From the NCBI RefSeq assembly GCF_009720365.1, contig NZ_ML769312.1, positions 744,001 through 808,000 on the forward strand: a stretch of 64,000 nt of DNA, given 5' to 3'. This DNA comes from Catellatospora paridis (GTDB taxonomy: Bacteria > Actinomycetota > Actinomycetes > Mycobacteriales > Micromonosporaceae). The position numbers were made by a program, and so were the translations under genes. The notes beneath the pieces are model-generated. The model worked only from the letters and a program-made list of their open reading frames with translations. It made no database searches and had not been told where the DNA came from. This document shows, piece after piece, positions 36,093-45,113 of this stretch. Each line of letters starts with the position of its first letter. Position 1 is the stretch's first letter.

Positions 36093-37379
36093 ATGGCCGT
36101 CGCACACCAGATAGCGCTGATGCCGCACTGCGGCTACCTGTCCGAGACCTCCCGGATGATCGAGATCTACCGGGCGCTGGCGCGGCGCGGCGTGAGCGCG
36201 CGCATGGTCACCCACGGCGGCACCTACGAGACGCTGCTGCACGCCGCGGGCATCCCCTACGACATCGTCGGGCCGCGGATGAGCCCGGCCCGCTCGGCCG
36301 AGGTCGTCGCGAACGCGACCGGGCTCGGCGATCCCCGGCAGAGCATCTACCCCGACGACGAGCTGGAGACCTACGTCCGCGCCGAGGGGGCATACTGGCG
36401 CGCGCACGGGGTGCGCACCGTCGTGACCGGATACACCCTGACCGCCATGCTGTCCACCCGCCTGGCCGGGGCCGCGCTGGTGACCGAGCACGCCTGCTGC
36501 TGGGTCCCCGCCGCGTTCGAGCGCGGGATGGTGCCCGCGCCGACCTGGCGCGCCACCCGTCACCTGCCCGGCTGGGCGGGACGGGTGATCGCCAACCGGA
36601 TCCTGCCCCGCACCCGCTTCTACTGCGGCGGCTTCAACCGGGTCGCGGCCAGCCTCGGGGTCGAGGGCGTGCCCAGCCTCGGCGCGCTGGTCCTGGGCGA
36701 CCTGGCCCTGGTGCCCGAGGTGCCGGAGGTGTTCGGCGTGCCCGCCCACGAGCTGGCGGCATGGCGTCCCCGCGGTCGGCGCCTGCGCCCGTCGACCCGG
36801 CTGCGCTACAGCGGGCCGCTGTTCGCCCACCTCGACGTCGCCCTGCCCGACCACGTCGCGGACTTCCTCGACCACCCCGGCCCGACCGTGTACGTCGCGG
36901 TCACCTCGACCTCGCCGCGTTTCGTGCGGCGCATCGTGCAGGCCCTGCGGCCGCTCGGGGTGCGCGTGCTCGTCGCGGGCACCGTGCACGACCTGGGTGA
37001 CCTCGCCGACGAGCGCGCCTGCGTCGGCGGCGTGCTGCCCAGCCACCTGGTGATGCCCCGCGTCGACCTCGCGGTGACCGCGGGCGGGCAGGGCAGCGTG
37101 CAGACCGCGATGGCCTGCGGCACCCCGCTGCTGGGTGTGCCGCTGCACGCGGAGCAGGACCTCAACGTCGCCCTGGTCCAGGCACGCGGCGCGGCCTGCT
37201 CGGTCTCACCCCACCAGGCCGGCACGCCGCGGCTGGCCCGTACGGCGGCGCGGATGCTGGCCGACCCGTCCTACCGGGCCGCGGCGCGGCGCATCCGCGA
37301 CGTCTACGCCACCGTGGACGGTCCCGGCAACGCGGCCGACGCGGTAATCGAGCTGACCGCGCAGCGGTCGGCCGTCTAG
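36093..37379 (+). CDS. UGT-like (GT1) glycosyltransferase
   Basis: A 428-residue GT-B-fold enzyme. The N-terminal half has MPHCGYLSETSRMIEIYRALARRG and VTHGGTYETLLHAAGI; the donor-binding half has VDLAVTAGGQGSVQTAMACGTPLLGVPLHAEQDLN, the equivalent of the HGGxGT...P..eQ motif of macrolide and UDP-glycosyltransferases. It likely moves a sugar from a nucleotide donor to a small hydrophobic acceptor, perhaps for drug inactivation, since it diverges from a MarR gene. The first residue of the usual HGG triad is replaced by alanine (AGG). The stop codon TAG overlaps the -10 box of the Nudix gene. Confidence 0.87.
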   Translation: MAVAHQIALMPHCGYLSETSRMIEIYRALARRGVSARMVTHGGTYETLLHAAGIPYDIVGPRMSPARSAEVVANATGLGDPRQSIYPDDELETYVRAEGAYWRAHGVRTVVTGYTLTAMLSTRLAGAALVTEHACCWVPAAFERGMVPAPTWRATRHLPGWAGRVIANRILPRTRFYCGGFNRVAASLGVEGVPSLGALVLGDLALVPEVPEVFGVPAHELAAWRPRGRRLRPSTRLRYSGPLFAHLDVALPDHVADFLDHPGPTVYVAVTSTSPRFVRRIVQALRPLGVRVLVAGTVHDLGDLADERACVGGVLPSHLVMPRVDLAVTAGGQGSVQTAMACGTPLLGVPLHAEQDLNVALVQARGAACSVSPHQAGTPRLARTAARMLADPSYRAAARRIRDVYATVDGPGNAADAVIELTAQRSAV

Positions 37380-37382
37380 GTT
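37377..37382 (+). promoter_or_regulatory. leaderless -10 box overlapping a stop codon
   Basis: TAGGTT begins with the TAG stop of the glycosyltransferase gene and lies six bases before ATG 37389 of the Nudix gene. Confidence 0.58.
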
Positions 37383-37388
37383 GCCGGC

Positions 37389-37811
37389 ATGCCCCACATC
37401 AGAAACCTCGCCCTCGCCGTGCCCCGGCGCGGCGACGACCTGCTCGTGTTCCGCGGCCACGATCCGACGCGCGGCCAGACCTTCTACCGGCCGCTGGGCG
37501 GCGGCATCGAGTTCGGCGAGACCGCCCGCCAGGCCCTGCACCGCGAGTTGCGCGAGGAGCTGGCCGTCGAGCTGACCGGCGTACGGCTGCTCGGCGTGCT
37601 GGAGAACCTGTTCCAGGGGTTCGACCGGGACGGCCACGAGATCGTGTTCGTGTTCGCCTGCGACCTGGCCGACCCGTCGGTGTACGAACGCGACCACGTC
37701 GGCGAGATCCTCGACGACGCCGGCACGCCGGTGCTGTGGCGGCCGCTGAGCGGCTTCGACGACACCACACCGCTCTACCCGGCAGGGCTGGCAGACCTCC
37801 TCGCGAAATGA
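37389..37811 (+). CDS. Nudix hydrolase
   Basis: A 140-residue Nudix protein. The box reads GGGIEFGETARQALHRELRE followed by ELAVEL, matching Gx5Ex7REUXEE with all the metal-binding glutamates. It cleaves nucleoside diphosphates linked to another group; subtype not predictable. The gene lies nine bases after the glycosyltransferase and seems to have its own leaderless promoter, so it may be transcribed with or without that gene. Confidence 0.92.
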   Translation: MPHIRNLALAVPRRGDDLLVFRGHDPTRGQTFYRPLGGGIEFGETARQALHRELREELAVELTGVRLLGVLENLFQGFDRDGHEIVFVFACDLADPSVYERDHVGEILDDAGTPVLWRPLSGFDDTTPLYPAGLADLLAK

Positions 37812-37854
37812 ACGGGGGCGCGAGGCGGCGGTGCCGGTATCTCCGTCGCCGTGT

Positions 37855-38310
37855 CTAGTCGAGCAGCCAGTTGCGCAGCTGGGCGCCGTAGGGCGTCAGC
37901 ATGACGACGGCGGTCGAGGCGCACAGCACCGTGCCCGCGATCAGGTTCGCCGACGCGCCCCGCGTCAGGTTCCCGCGCTGACCGGCGAGCTGGGCGAACC
38001 CCAGCAGCGTACCGATGAAGCCGAGCAGGACGATCAGCGACGTCATCACGATCCACCGGCAGATCTCGACCAGCCACGCCAGTGGGTTCCACGCCGCATC
38101 CGGGCCGAGGGGCGGGTTCCAGTCCTTCGGGTCGCCGTAGCGATCGAGTCCCGGGTCGGCCAGACCGGCCCAGTCACCAGTGCCGGCTGCCGCGGCGAGC
38201 AGCAGCGACACCGCCCCGAGCAGGAACACCGCGACTATCGCGTACTGGAACCACGCGATGAGGCGCCGGCCGCGCCCAGTCTGCACGGCATCCGACGACT
38301 GCATGTCCAT
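37855..38310 (-). CDS. small membrane protein, unknown function
   Basis: A 151-residue protein with three predicted membrane helices: AWFQYAIVAVFLLGAVSLLLAA (~19-40), ICRWIVMTSLIVLLGFIGTLLGFA (~83-106) and ASANLIAGTVLCASTAVVML (~119-138). Between the first two is a ~40-residue loop rich in Asp, Trp and Pro (LDRYGDPKDWNPPLGPDAAWNP). No family recognised. It follows the small zinc-ribbon gene on the minus strand after 63 bases. Confidence 0.65.
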   Translation of the reverse strand: MDMQSSDAVQTGRGRRLIAWFQYAIVAVFLLGAVSLLLAAAAGTGDWAGLADPGLDRYGDPKDWNPPLGPDAAWNPLAWLVEICRWIVMTSLIVLLGFIGTLLGFAQLAGQRGNLTRGASANLIAGTVLCASTAVVMLTPYGAQLRNWLLD

Positions 38311-38373
38311 CCGCGCGAGGCTACGCCACCGGCCGCGCCCGCGCTGACCTGAGCCGGCCGCGGACCGACCACG

Positions 38374-38559
38374 TCAGTCGAAGTCGAAGATCGAGTTCTT
38401 GTCGTAGAAGTGCAGGATGTACCGGCAGCTCTTGCAGATCAGCAGGGTCATCCGGTGCGAGGTCAAGCCCCATCGGCTGTCGAGGCGTCCCACCTCCTGC
38501 TGGAAGTCGCTGCCCTTGCACAGCGGGCAGCGCAGCACGGGGATCTCGGAGGTCGTCAT
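38374..38559 (-). CDS. small zinc-ribbon protein
   Basis: A 61-residue protein with two CxxC pairs: RCPLCKGSDF (Cys11, Cys14) and LLICKSCRYILHF (Cys42, Cys45), spaced as in a zinc ribbon. In between is the basic stretch RLDSRWGLTSHRM. The tail FYDKNSIFDFD is acidic and aromatic. Similar mini-proteins are often of unknown role; metal binding is likely. A TATCGT box eight bases before ATG 38559 suggests a leaderless mRNA. It is divergent from the lipoprotein gene. Confidence 0.75.
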   Translation of the reverse strand: MTTSEIPVLRCPLCKGSDFQQEVGRLDSRWGLTSHRMTLLICKSCRYILHFYDKNSIFDFD

Positions 38560-38644
38560 GGACCGGCACGATAGCCACCGTCGTCCAGCGGCCGAATCCG
38601 ACCCCGGCGGGAACCATCGCCCGGATCGGACGGTCCAAGCGCCC

Positions 38645-39784
38645 ATGACCCGCGCCCGCACCGCCTTCGCCCTGGCCGCCGTGCTCGCCCTGGCGTCCTG
38701 CTCGGCCCCGCTGTCTCCGGCCGGACCGCCGCCGGGCGCCGCGGCCGGCTGGCGGGAACTGCCGGGTTCGCCGCTGAGCCCGCGGGCCATGGCGCTCGGA
38801 CTGTGGACCGGCCGCGAGGCGCTGCTGATCGGCGGCGTCGACCAGCCGTGCCCGCCGGGCGCGGACTGCGCTGGCGACCCGAGCCCGCTGCTGGCCGCCG
38901 CGGCCGTGGACCCGGACACCGGCCGCTGGCGGGTGCTCGCCGAGCCGCCCGTGGCCCTGCGCTGGATGCAGGGCGCGGTCGTCGGCGGCACCGCGTACGT
39001 GCAGGGGCGCACCGCCGGCGACGAGGAGACGTTGCTGGCGTACGACATCGCCGCCGACCGGTGGGAGCGGGCCCCGCTGCCCGCCGCCGACGGGCTGACC
39101 CTGGTCGCGGCCGGGGACCTGCTGGTGGCGGTGCGGGGCAGTGAGGAGACGGTGCCCGGACCCGACTACCGCTACCGGCCGTCCGACGGCCGCTGGACCG
39201 AGTTGCCCGCCGACCCGCTGGGCGCGGGCTTCGACCGGGCGATGGCGTGGACCGGCCGGGAGCTGGTCCTGTTCGATCACCGGCTGGTGCCGAACCCGGG
39301 CGCGGACGGGCCCTCGGTCACCCGCGCGGCGGTGTTCGACCCGGAGCGAGGCACGTGGCGGCGGCTGCCGGACTCGCAGCAGCTGTCCACCGGCCCGTGG
39401 CTGGCCGAAGGCGGCAAACTCATCGCCCCGGCGCTCGGCGGCGCGGACGGCGGCGCCGTCGGCAACTGGGGACGCACGTACCCCAACGGCGGCGTGCTCG
39501 ACCCGGCCACCGGAACCTGGTCGGCGCTGCCGAACCCGCCCGGCGGCTGGCACGCCAGCGCCTTCGGCACGACGTCCGCGGTGTACGCGGAGCGGACCGG
39601 ACCGGTCCTGAACGCCGCGACCGGACAGTGGGGCGCGATCCCTCCCCTGCCACAGGACGACGTCACCGACAGCACGGTCGTCGCCGCAGGCAATCGCCTG
39701 CTCGTGTTCGGCGGTGCCCGCTGGCCGAAGGAGGGCAAGGCCGAACTCAGCGCGCGAACCTGGCTGTGGACCCCGCAGGGTTAA
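38645..39784 (+). CDS. secreted lipoprotein with Kelch-like repeats
   Basis: A 379-residue lipoprotein. The signal MTRARTAFALAAVLALASCS ends in a lipobox with cysteine at 19. The rest repeats units of the Kelch/galactose oxidase propeller type: LWTGREALLIGG, VVGGTAYVQG, WTGRELVLFDH, NRLLVFGG, each followed by a line such as DPDTGRWRVL, DPERGTWRRL or DPATGTWSAL. About six blades are discernible, forming a propeller anchored outside the membrane. No catalytic residues are apparent; a binding or adhesion role is possible. It converges, with a four-base overlap, on the isochorismatase-like gene. Confidence 0.83.
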   Translation: MTRARTAFALAAVLALASCSAPLSPAGPPPGAAAGWRELPGSPLSPRAMALGLWTGREALLIGGVDQPCPPGADCAGDPSPLLAAAAVDPDTGRWRVLAEPPVALRWMQGAVVGGTAYVQGRTAGDEETLLAYDIAADRWERAPLPAADGLTLVAAGDLLVAVRGSEETVPGPDYRYRPSDGRWTELPADPLGAGFDRAMAWTGRELVLFDHRLVPNPGADGPSVTRAAVFDPERGTWRRLPDSQQLSTGPWLAEGGKLIAPALGGADGGAVGNWGRTYPNGGVLDPATGTWSALPNPPGGWHASAFGTTSAVYAERTGPVLNAATGQWGAIPPLPQDDVTDSTVVAAGNRLLVFGGARWPKEGKAELSARTWLWTPQG

Positions 39785-40398
39785 CCCGCCAGTGCCGTGA
39801 CCAGGCTCGCGGTGTCGGTGATCTCGTTGGCGACGGTGGGCCCGTTGATCTCGTGGGCGGCGTGCATCGCTTCGAAGCTGAACGCCGCCGTCGCGTCCCG
39901 GACCAGCGTGATGTGGTAGCCGGCCTCCATGCCGAACCGCGCCGTCGACTCCACGCACGTGTTGGCGATCAGGCCGATCAGGATGAGCTTGCTGACGCCG
40001 TGCTGCTTGAGCTGCACGTCCAGATCGGTGTTGGCGAACCCGCTCTGCGCCCAGTGCTCGTGCAGGATGACGTCACCCGGCTGCGGCTCGAAGTCGGGGT
40101 GCCACTGGCCGCCCCAGGTGCCCTTCGCGAACAGCTGGATGCCCGCCGCGCGCAGCAGGTACGGCGTGGCGTTGCGCCACTGCTCGTAGTCACCGGGCCG
40201 CCAGCGGCGGTGCCGCGAGTAGAAGATCTGGATCCCCGCGGCCCGCGCGGCCGACATCAGCTGCCGCATGTGCTCGATCAGGCCCACCGCCTCGGCGACC
40301 TCCTTGAGCTGCGGCCACCGTTTGCCGCCCTCGCTGATGAAGTCGTTGTACGGGTCCGTGATGATCAGGCCCGTCGTCGCCGCGTCATAAGTGGCCAT
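39781..40398 (-). CDS. isochorismatase-family cysteine hydrolase
   Basis: A 205-residue alpha/beta hydrolase. LIITDPYNDFISEGG carries the catalytic Asp, and LIGLIANTCVESTARFGMEAGY the nucleophilic Cys. The lysine region reads HEHWAQSGFANTDLD, where many relatives have a lysine a few residues before the serine; no lysine is visible there, so the third member of the triad is uncertain. Such proteins hydrolyse amides or vinyl ethers; substrate unknown. ATG 40398 has GGGGGAGA just upstream. Confidence 0.85.
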   Translation of the reverse strand: MATYDAATTGLIITDPYNDFISEGGKRWPQLKEVAEAVGLIEHMRQLMSAARAAGIQIFYSRHRRWRPGDYEQWRNATPYLLRAAGIQLFAKGTWGGQWHPDFEPQPGDVILHEHWAQSGFANTDLDVQLKQHGVSKLILIGLIANTCVESTARFGMEAGYHITLVRDATAAFSFEAMHAAHEINGPTVANEITDTASLVTALAG

Positions 40399-40470
40399 GC
40401 TCTCCCCCGAAAGCGCAGACCACCCGAGCGTACGCCGCCACGCTGCCGCGCACACCGATTCGGCGGCAGG

Positions 40471-41256
40471 TCAGCGATCGCCGGGGACGGCCGCGACCGG
40501 GTACGGCGCGTCGCGCAGCAGGCCGGTCAGCAGCGGCCAGGCCGCGTCCCGCCGCCGGGCCGGGGTGCGCACGACGGCGAGCCCCGCCGGGGCACTGTCC
40601 AGGCCGCCCCGGCCCTGGTGGCGTACCTCGACCGCCGGGTGGCGATCCGCGGCCCGCACGACCGCGTCGGCGAACCCGTCGGTGGCCGGCCCCAGGTCGC
40701 AGGCGAGCACGGGCACGCCGCGGACCGACGCCTCGGCCATCGCGAACTCTGCCGCGTCGCCGGGTGCGTCGGCGCCCACGAGCAGCACAGGCGCGTCCGC
40801 TGAGGTGGTCTCGCCGGGCACGCTGACCACCGGGCAGCCGGCCCTGCCCGCGAGCCGGGCCGTCGCGCCAGGACCGGCCGTGTCGCGGCCGGTCACCAGC
40901 ATGGACGCGGCCGGGGCTGCGCGCAGCAGTGCCTGGGGCAGCGAGCGGCCGGTGCCGTACAGGGTGACGTCGGTGCCCGGGTGGTCGTGGCGCAGCTGCG
41001 CAGCGGCCTCGCGGGCCAGTCCCGCGGCGGGTTCCACGTCCTCGAAGGCGGCGGGCGGGCAGACACCCATCGCGAGGTGGCTGGTCCACACGGGAATCCG
41101 CCGCGTGACGAGCACCCGCAGCCCTGTCTGGTGCGCGGCGGCCTGGTCGGCGGCCAGGCCGAGCGCGGCGAGGCCGGCGTTCCCGATCTCGTATCCGGCG
41201 ATCACCGGCCCGGCCCGCCGCGTGACATCGGTGGCCCGGTCGTATGGCGTGGTCAT
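40471..41256 (-). CDS. universal stress protein-like
   Basis: A 261-residue protein resembling two fused, degenerate UspA domains. The first half: LAADQAAAHQTGLRVLVTRR, then LVTGRDTAGPG and AGCPVVSVPGE, the latter standing for the usual G.RG..GS.s...l....PV.VV pattern. The second half: VLLVGADAPGDAAEFAMAEASVRGVPVLA and APYPVAAVPGD. The ATP-binding glycines are mostly eroded in the second domain. The family helps survival under stress and dormancy. The start is near GGGGGAGCAC. Confidence 0.78.
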   Translation of the reverse strand: MTTPYDRATDVTRRAGPVIAGYEIGNAGLAALGLAADQAAAHQTGLRVLVTRRIPVWTSHLAMGVCPPAAFEDVEPAAGLAREAAAQLRHDHPGTDVTLYGTGRSLPQALLRAAPAASMLVTGRDTAGPGATARLAGRAGCPVVSVPGETTSADAPVLLVGADAPGDAAEFAMAEASVRGVPVLACDLGPATDGFADAVVRAADRHPAVEVRHQGRGGLDSAPAGLAVVRTPARRRDAAWPLLTGLLRDAPYPVAAVPGDR

Positions 41257-41382
41257 CGTGCTCCCCCTTCAGCAGGTGCCACCTTCACGCTGCCGACCTG
41301 GGGTTTCCGGCGTATTACCCACCGGACATGGGCTCGCTAAGCCCGGTCACGCCAGTCACACGGGCCACGCCGATGCCACGGG

Positions 41383-41898
41383 TCACCCCATGGTGCGCTG
41401 GCCGTCGATCGTCTCGCGGAGGATGTCGGCGTGCCCGGCGTGCTGGGACGTCTCGGCGATCAGGTGCAGCGCCACGCGGCGCACCGACCAGCGCGCCCCG
41501 GGCTCGAACCAGGGCGCCTCCGGCAGCGGGTGCGCAGAATCGAGGTCGAGGGTGGTGAGCAGTTCGTCGGTGTGCCGGGCCACCTCTTCGTATGACTTGA
41601 GCAGGCTCTCGACCGTCTCACCGGCGGTCATCTTGAACCCGTCGGCCCAGTCGACCTCGCCGCCGTCGCCCGCGCCCATGCCTGACGCACCGTCGACCGC
41701 GAAGCGCATCCACTGCTTCTCCGTCGCGGTGACGTGCTTGATCAGGCCACCGACGCTGAGGGCGCTGGCGGTCGGGGTGGCGGCGGCCTGATCGTCGCTG
41801 AGGCCCTGCGCGGTGTAGCGCAGGAAGTAGCGGTGCTTGCCGAGCGTCTCCAGCAGGTCGGCGCGCTCCCCGGCGACGGTCTTGGCGGATTCGGACAT
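41383..41898 (-). CDS. DinB-family protein
   Basis: A 171-residue four-helix DinB/DUF664-type protein. Metal-site histidines are His55 in GGLIKHVTATE and those in LHLIAETSQHAGHADILRE (His145, His153, His156). Members include mycothiol- or bacillithiol-dependent transferases, and the HxxxxxxxHxxHAD pattern fits that mycothiol-dependent class, plausible in an actinomycete, but the substrate is unknown. ATG 41898 has GGGTCTTC upstream. Divergent from the permease gene by 119 bases. Confidence 0.88.
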   Translation of the reverse strand: MSESAKTVAGERADLLETLGKHRYFLRYTAQGLSDDQAAATPTASALSVGGLIKHVTATEKQWMRFAVDGASGMGAGDGGEVDWADGFKMTAGETVESLLKSYEEVARHTDELLTTLDLDSAHPLPEAPWFEPGARWSVRRVALHLIAETSQHAGHADILRETIDGQRTMG

Positions 41899-41985
41899 GA
41901 GAAGACCCCCATCGTTCGGTTGATTCGGCCTCACCCTATGGGCCGCATCCGACAATCCGGGCCGGGTCGACACCCGAACGGGTTG

Positions 41986-41998
41986 CATTGTCACAATG
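41986..41998. promoter_or_regulatory. palindrome CATTGT-C-ACAATG upstream of permease
   Basis: A 13-base perfect dyad (six-base arms, one central base) lies 20 bases before ATG 42018 between two divergent genes. Such AT-rich dyads are typical TetR or MarR-like operators; no regulator gene is adjacent. Confidence 0.5.
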
Positions 41999-42017
41999 TA
42001 TGGGACAGGATGCCTCC

Positions 42018-44744
42018 ATGTTGCGGATCATCCTGGCGCAGCTGCGCCGCCGCGCGGCCCGCTCGGTCGCGCTGCTCACGGGGGTGCTGGTGGCGACCAC
42101 CGGCTTCACCGTCCTCACCGGAACCGTCGACACGTCCCGGCTGCAGGTCACGCAGCAAGTCGGCGAGAACTACCGCGGCGCGTACGACATCCTGGTCCGC
42201 CCGAAAGGCTCCCGGCTGGAGCCGGAGAACGCGGCCGGGCTGATCCGCCCGAGTTTCCTGTCCGACCACTTCGGCGGGATCTCCCTGGGCCAGGTGGCGA
42301 CGATCCGAGGGGTGCGCGGCGTCGAGGTGGCCGCGCCGATCGCGATGATCGGCATCAGCTTCGCCCCGACCGTGGTGGACATGGACCTGCCGACGATCGT
42401 GCCGCGCGACGGCCGCAGCGTCTACCGCATCACCCGCACCCGGATCACCGACGGCGGGACGACCCGGATCACCACCCCGCCGCGCTACCACTACTTCACC
42501 CCGAACGGCATCGCGATCTCGAACGATCCCGCTCGGCAGCAGGATCCGGTGGTGGAGATCGTCGCCGGGCGGGAGGTCACGGTCTGCGGGGGCACCGCCG
42601 GCGACTTCGACGCACTCGGCGAGCTGACCGGCGCCACGGTCGCGCTCGCCTGCGCCTCGCAGACCCGGGAGTTCGGCCGCGCGGTGAACCGTCCCGGCAC
42701 CATGTCGACCTCGTGGGGCCTGCCGTTCCTGCTGGCCGCGATCGACCCGGCCGCCGAGGCCGCGCTGGTGGGCCTGGACCGGGCCGTGGACAGCGGCGAG
42801 TACCTCAGCGGGCCGACCACCACGATGCCGGTCGACGAGGAGGGGCCCGATCCGGTCGTCGGCGTGCCGGTCCTCTACAGCTCCCAGCCGTCGGTGGACG
42901 CCACCGACCAGCTCGTCGTCGAGCGGCTGCCCGACGCCGTCGCCGAGGCGGTGCCGAACGCGGAGTTCGCCGACCTCGCCCCGCGACTGGCGGCAGCGCC
43001 CGGCACGGTGGTGTGGACCGGCACGGTCTCGGCCGCGCAGGCCCACCGGGAACTGGCGGTGTCGTTGCGCAACATCTACATGGGCAAGGTCGGCGCGTAC
43101 TTCACCCCGCAGCCCGTGCAGTACACGCGAGACACGGCGGGCCGGCTGACCCCCGTCGCGGTGCCCGATCTGCAGTCGCAGGAGTGGGGCGTCACCGACT
43201 ACCCGCAGCTGCCGCCCGAGGTGCTCGACACGGCGTTCCGCGGGCTCACCAGGCAGCGCAGGATGGACCCGCAGTCGGTCAGCAAGCCGATCGTCCAGCT
43301 GCGGCCGGTCGGCACCTTCGACCCGGGCGCGCTGCAGGACTTCTCGACACTGGCGGGTGTGCCGCTGACCACGTACCAGCCGGCCAGGCTGGGCTGCGGC
43401 GACAGCGCGTCGTGCGCGGCGCTCGGCGGGCGCGACCTGCTGCCCAACCTCGCCCCCGGCGGCTACGCACAGCAGCCGCCGCTGATGCTGACCACGATCG
43501 ACGCGCTGCCGGACTTCTACAACGCCCAGTACCGGCAGCCCGACGCCGGTCGCACCCCGATCTCGGCGGTGCGGGTGCGGGTCGCCGGGGTCACCGGCTT
43601 CGACGACCTGTCCCGGGAGATCGTCCGGCGGACGGCCGAGGAGATAGCCACCAGCACGGGGCTCGACGTCGACATCATGCTCGGCTCGTCGCCGACCCCG
43701 CAGCAGATCGCACTGCCCGCGGGCCGGTTCGGCCGTCCCGCGCTGGTGCTGGCGGAGGGCTGGTCCCGCAAGGGCGTGGCGGCGGAGATCGTCAAAGCCG
43801 TCGACCGTAAGAGCCTCGTCCTGTTCGGGCTCATCCTCGTCGTGTGCGTGCTGTTCCTCGCCAACGCCACGGCCGCGGGGGTCCGCAGCCGGCAGCGGGA
43901 ACTGGCGATCCTGGCGTGCACCGGCTGGTCGCGCGGGCGGCTGGCGGGCCTGATCGCCGGCGAGGTCGCGCTGACGGGACTGGCCGGCGGCGTGCTCGCG
44001 GGGCTGCTGGCCGTGCCGCTGGCCGACGCACTGGGCATCACGCTGTCCCCGTGGCACGCCGCGTCGGCGGTGCCGGTCGCGCTCACCGTCGCGCTGCTCG
44101 CCGCGCTGCCGCCCGCCTGGCGCGCCTCGCGCGCCCGGCCCGGCACGGTGCTGCACTCCCCCGCCCGGCCCCACCGCGGGCGGCCCGCGCGCCGCCGCAC
44201 CGTGTTCGCGCTCGCGCGGGCGAACCTGTTCCGGGTGCCCGGCCGCACCCTGGTCGGGGTCGTGGCGCTGGCACTCGGCGTCGCCGGGATCACCCTGGTC
44301 GCGGCGGTCACCTGGGCCTTCCACGGCTCGGTCACGGGCACCCTGCTCGGCGACGCGGTGTCGGTGCGGGCCCGCGGCGTCGATCAGGTGGCGGTGAGCG
44401 CGGTGCTGCTGCTGGGCCTGGCCGCGGTGGCCGACGTGCTGTTCGTCAACGTGCGCGACCGCGCCGCCGAACTCGCCGCGCTGCGCGCCATGGGCTGGTC
44501 CGCCGCGGCGATGGCGCGCCTCGTGGCATACGAGGGGCTCGGGATCGGACTCATCGGGGCCGTACTCGGCGCCGCGGTCGGCCTGGCGGGCACGGCGTGG
44601 TTCGCCGGGTCCATGCCCCCGGCCCTCGTCGGCACGGCGCTGGTCGCCGCCGGAGCGGGCGTGCTGGCGACCGGCCTGGCCGCCGTCGCGCCCGCGCTGT
44701 CGCAGCAACGGATCCCGGTGCCACGCCTGCTCGCCGAGGAGTGA
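42018..44744 (+). CDS. FtsX-like ABC transporter permease
   Basis: A 908-residue membrane protein of the MacB/FtsX permease type. One N-terminal helix (~14-36, SVALLTGVLVATTGFTVLTG) leads to a ~550-residue extracytoplasmic region, then three helices of the first FtsX domain (~597-705, including the signature RQRELAILACTGWSR) and four of a second (~742-897, with RAAELAALRAMGWS). No ATPase gene accompanies it here, although these permeases need an LolD-like ATPase; the partner must be elsewhere. Function may be export or envelope stress. The start is chosen at ATG 42018; TTG 41988 is an in-frame alternative. Confidence 0.85.
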   Translation: MLRIILAQLRRRAARSVALLTGVLVATTGFTVLTGTVDTSRLQVTQQVGENYRGAYDILVRPKGSRLEPENAAGLIRPSFLSDHFGGISLGQVATIRGVRGVEVAAPIAMIGISFAPTVVDMDLPTIVPRDGRSVYRITRTRITDGGTTRITTPPRYHYFTPNGIAISNDPARQQDPVVEIVAGREVTVCGGTAGDFDALGELTGATVALACASQTREFGRAVNRPGTMSTSWGLPFLLAAIDPAAEAALVGLDRAVDSGEYLSGPTTTMPVDEEGPDPVVGVPVLYSSQPSVDATDQLVVERLPDAVAEAVPNAEFADLAPRLAAAPGTVVWTGTVSAAQAHRELAVSLRNIYMGKVGAYFTPQPVQYTRDTAGRLTPVAVPDLQSQEWGVTDYPQLPPEVLDTAFRGLTRQRRMDPQSVSKPIVQLRPVGTFDPGALQDFSTLAGVPLTTYQPARLGCGDSASCAALGGRDLLPNLAPGGYAQQPPLMLTTIDALPDFYNAQYRQPDAGRTPISAVRVRVAGVTGFDDLSREIVRRTAEEIATSTGLDVDIMLGSSPTPQQIALPAGRFGRPALVLAEGWSRKGVAAEIVKAVDRKSLVLFGLILVVCVLFLANATAAGVRSRQRELAILACTGWSRGRLAGLIAGEVALTGLAGGVLAGLLAVPLADALGITLSPWHAASAVPVALTVALLAALPPAWRASRARPGTVLHSPARPHRGRPARRRTVFALARANLFRVPGRTLVGVVALALGVAGITLVAAVTWAFHGSVTGTLLGDAVSVRARGVDQVAVSAVLLLGLAAVADVLFVNVRDRAAELAALRAMGWSAAAMARLVAYEGLGIGLIGAVLGAAVGLAGTAWFAGSMPPALVGTALVAAGAGVLATGLAAVAPALSQQRIPVPRLLAEE

Positions 44745-44807
44745 TGTCCTGATTGCTGTGGGTAGAGGGGGTTTCGCACTGGGCGAGACCCCGTTACCCT
44801 CCTCCGA

Positions 44808-45113
44808 ATGACTGTCTCGGTACGACGTTTGGCCGTACTCGTACACGCTCTTCTGGTGATCCCGCTGGTAGCGGTCTTCGTGGTGGTCGGCTCCGGGGAC
44901 ACCGGCGGCGGCTCCGGCTTCGGCACCGTGCTGCTCAGCATCCCGGTGCTGCTCGGCGGCGCTCCGTGGAGCATCCTCACCGCCCAGTTCACGGAGAACG
45001 CCTCGCCGGGCGTGTTCGAGTTCCTGGTCGCCTTCCCGGCGATCCTCAACCTCACCCTGCACCTCGGCATCGGCGAATACCTCGCCCGGCGGCGCGAGGC
45101 CGTCGCCGCCTGA
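44808..45113 (+). CDS. small membrane protein (SCO4225-like)
   Basis: A 101-residue protein with three hydrophobic segments: VLVHALLVIPLVAVFVVVG (~10-28), FGTVLLSIPVLLGGAPWSIL (~38-57) and VFEFLVAFPAILNLTLHLGI (~69-88), ending in the basic YLARRREAVAA. It resembles small actinobacterial proteins named SCO4225-like, but I assign this with low confidence. TACCCT at 44795-44800 lies seven bases before ATG 44808. Confidence 0.65.
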   Translation: MTVSVRRLAVLVHALLVIPLVAVFVVVGSGDTGGGSGFGTVLLSIPVLLGGAPWSILTAQFTENASPGVFEFLVAFPAILNLTLHLGIGEYLARRREAVAA

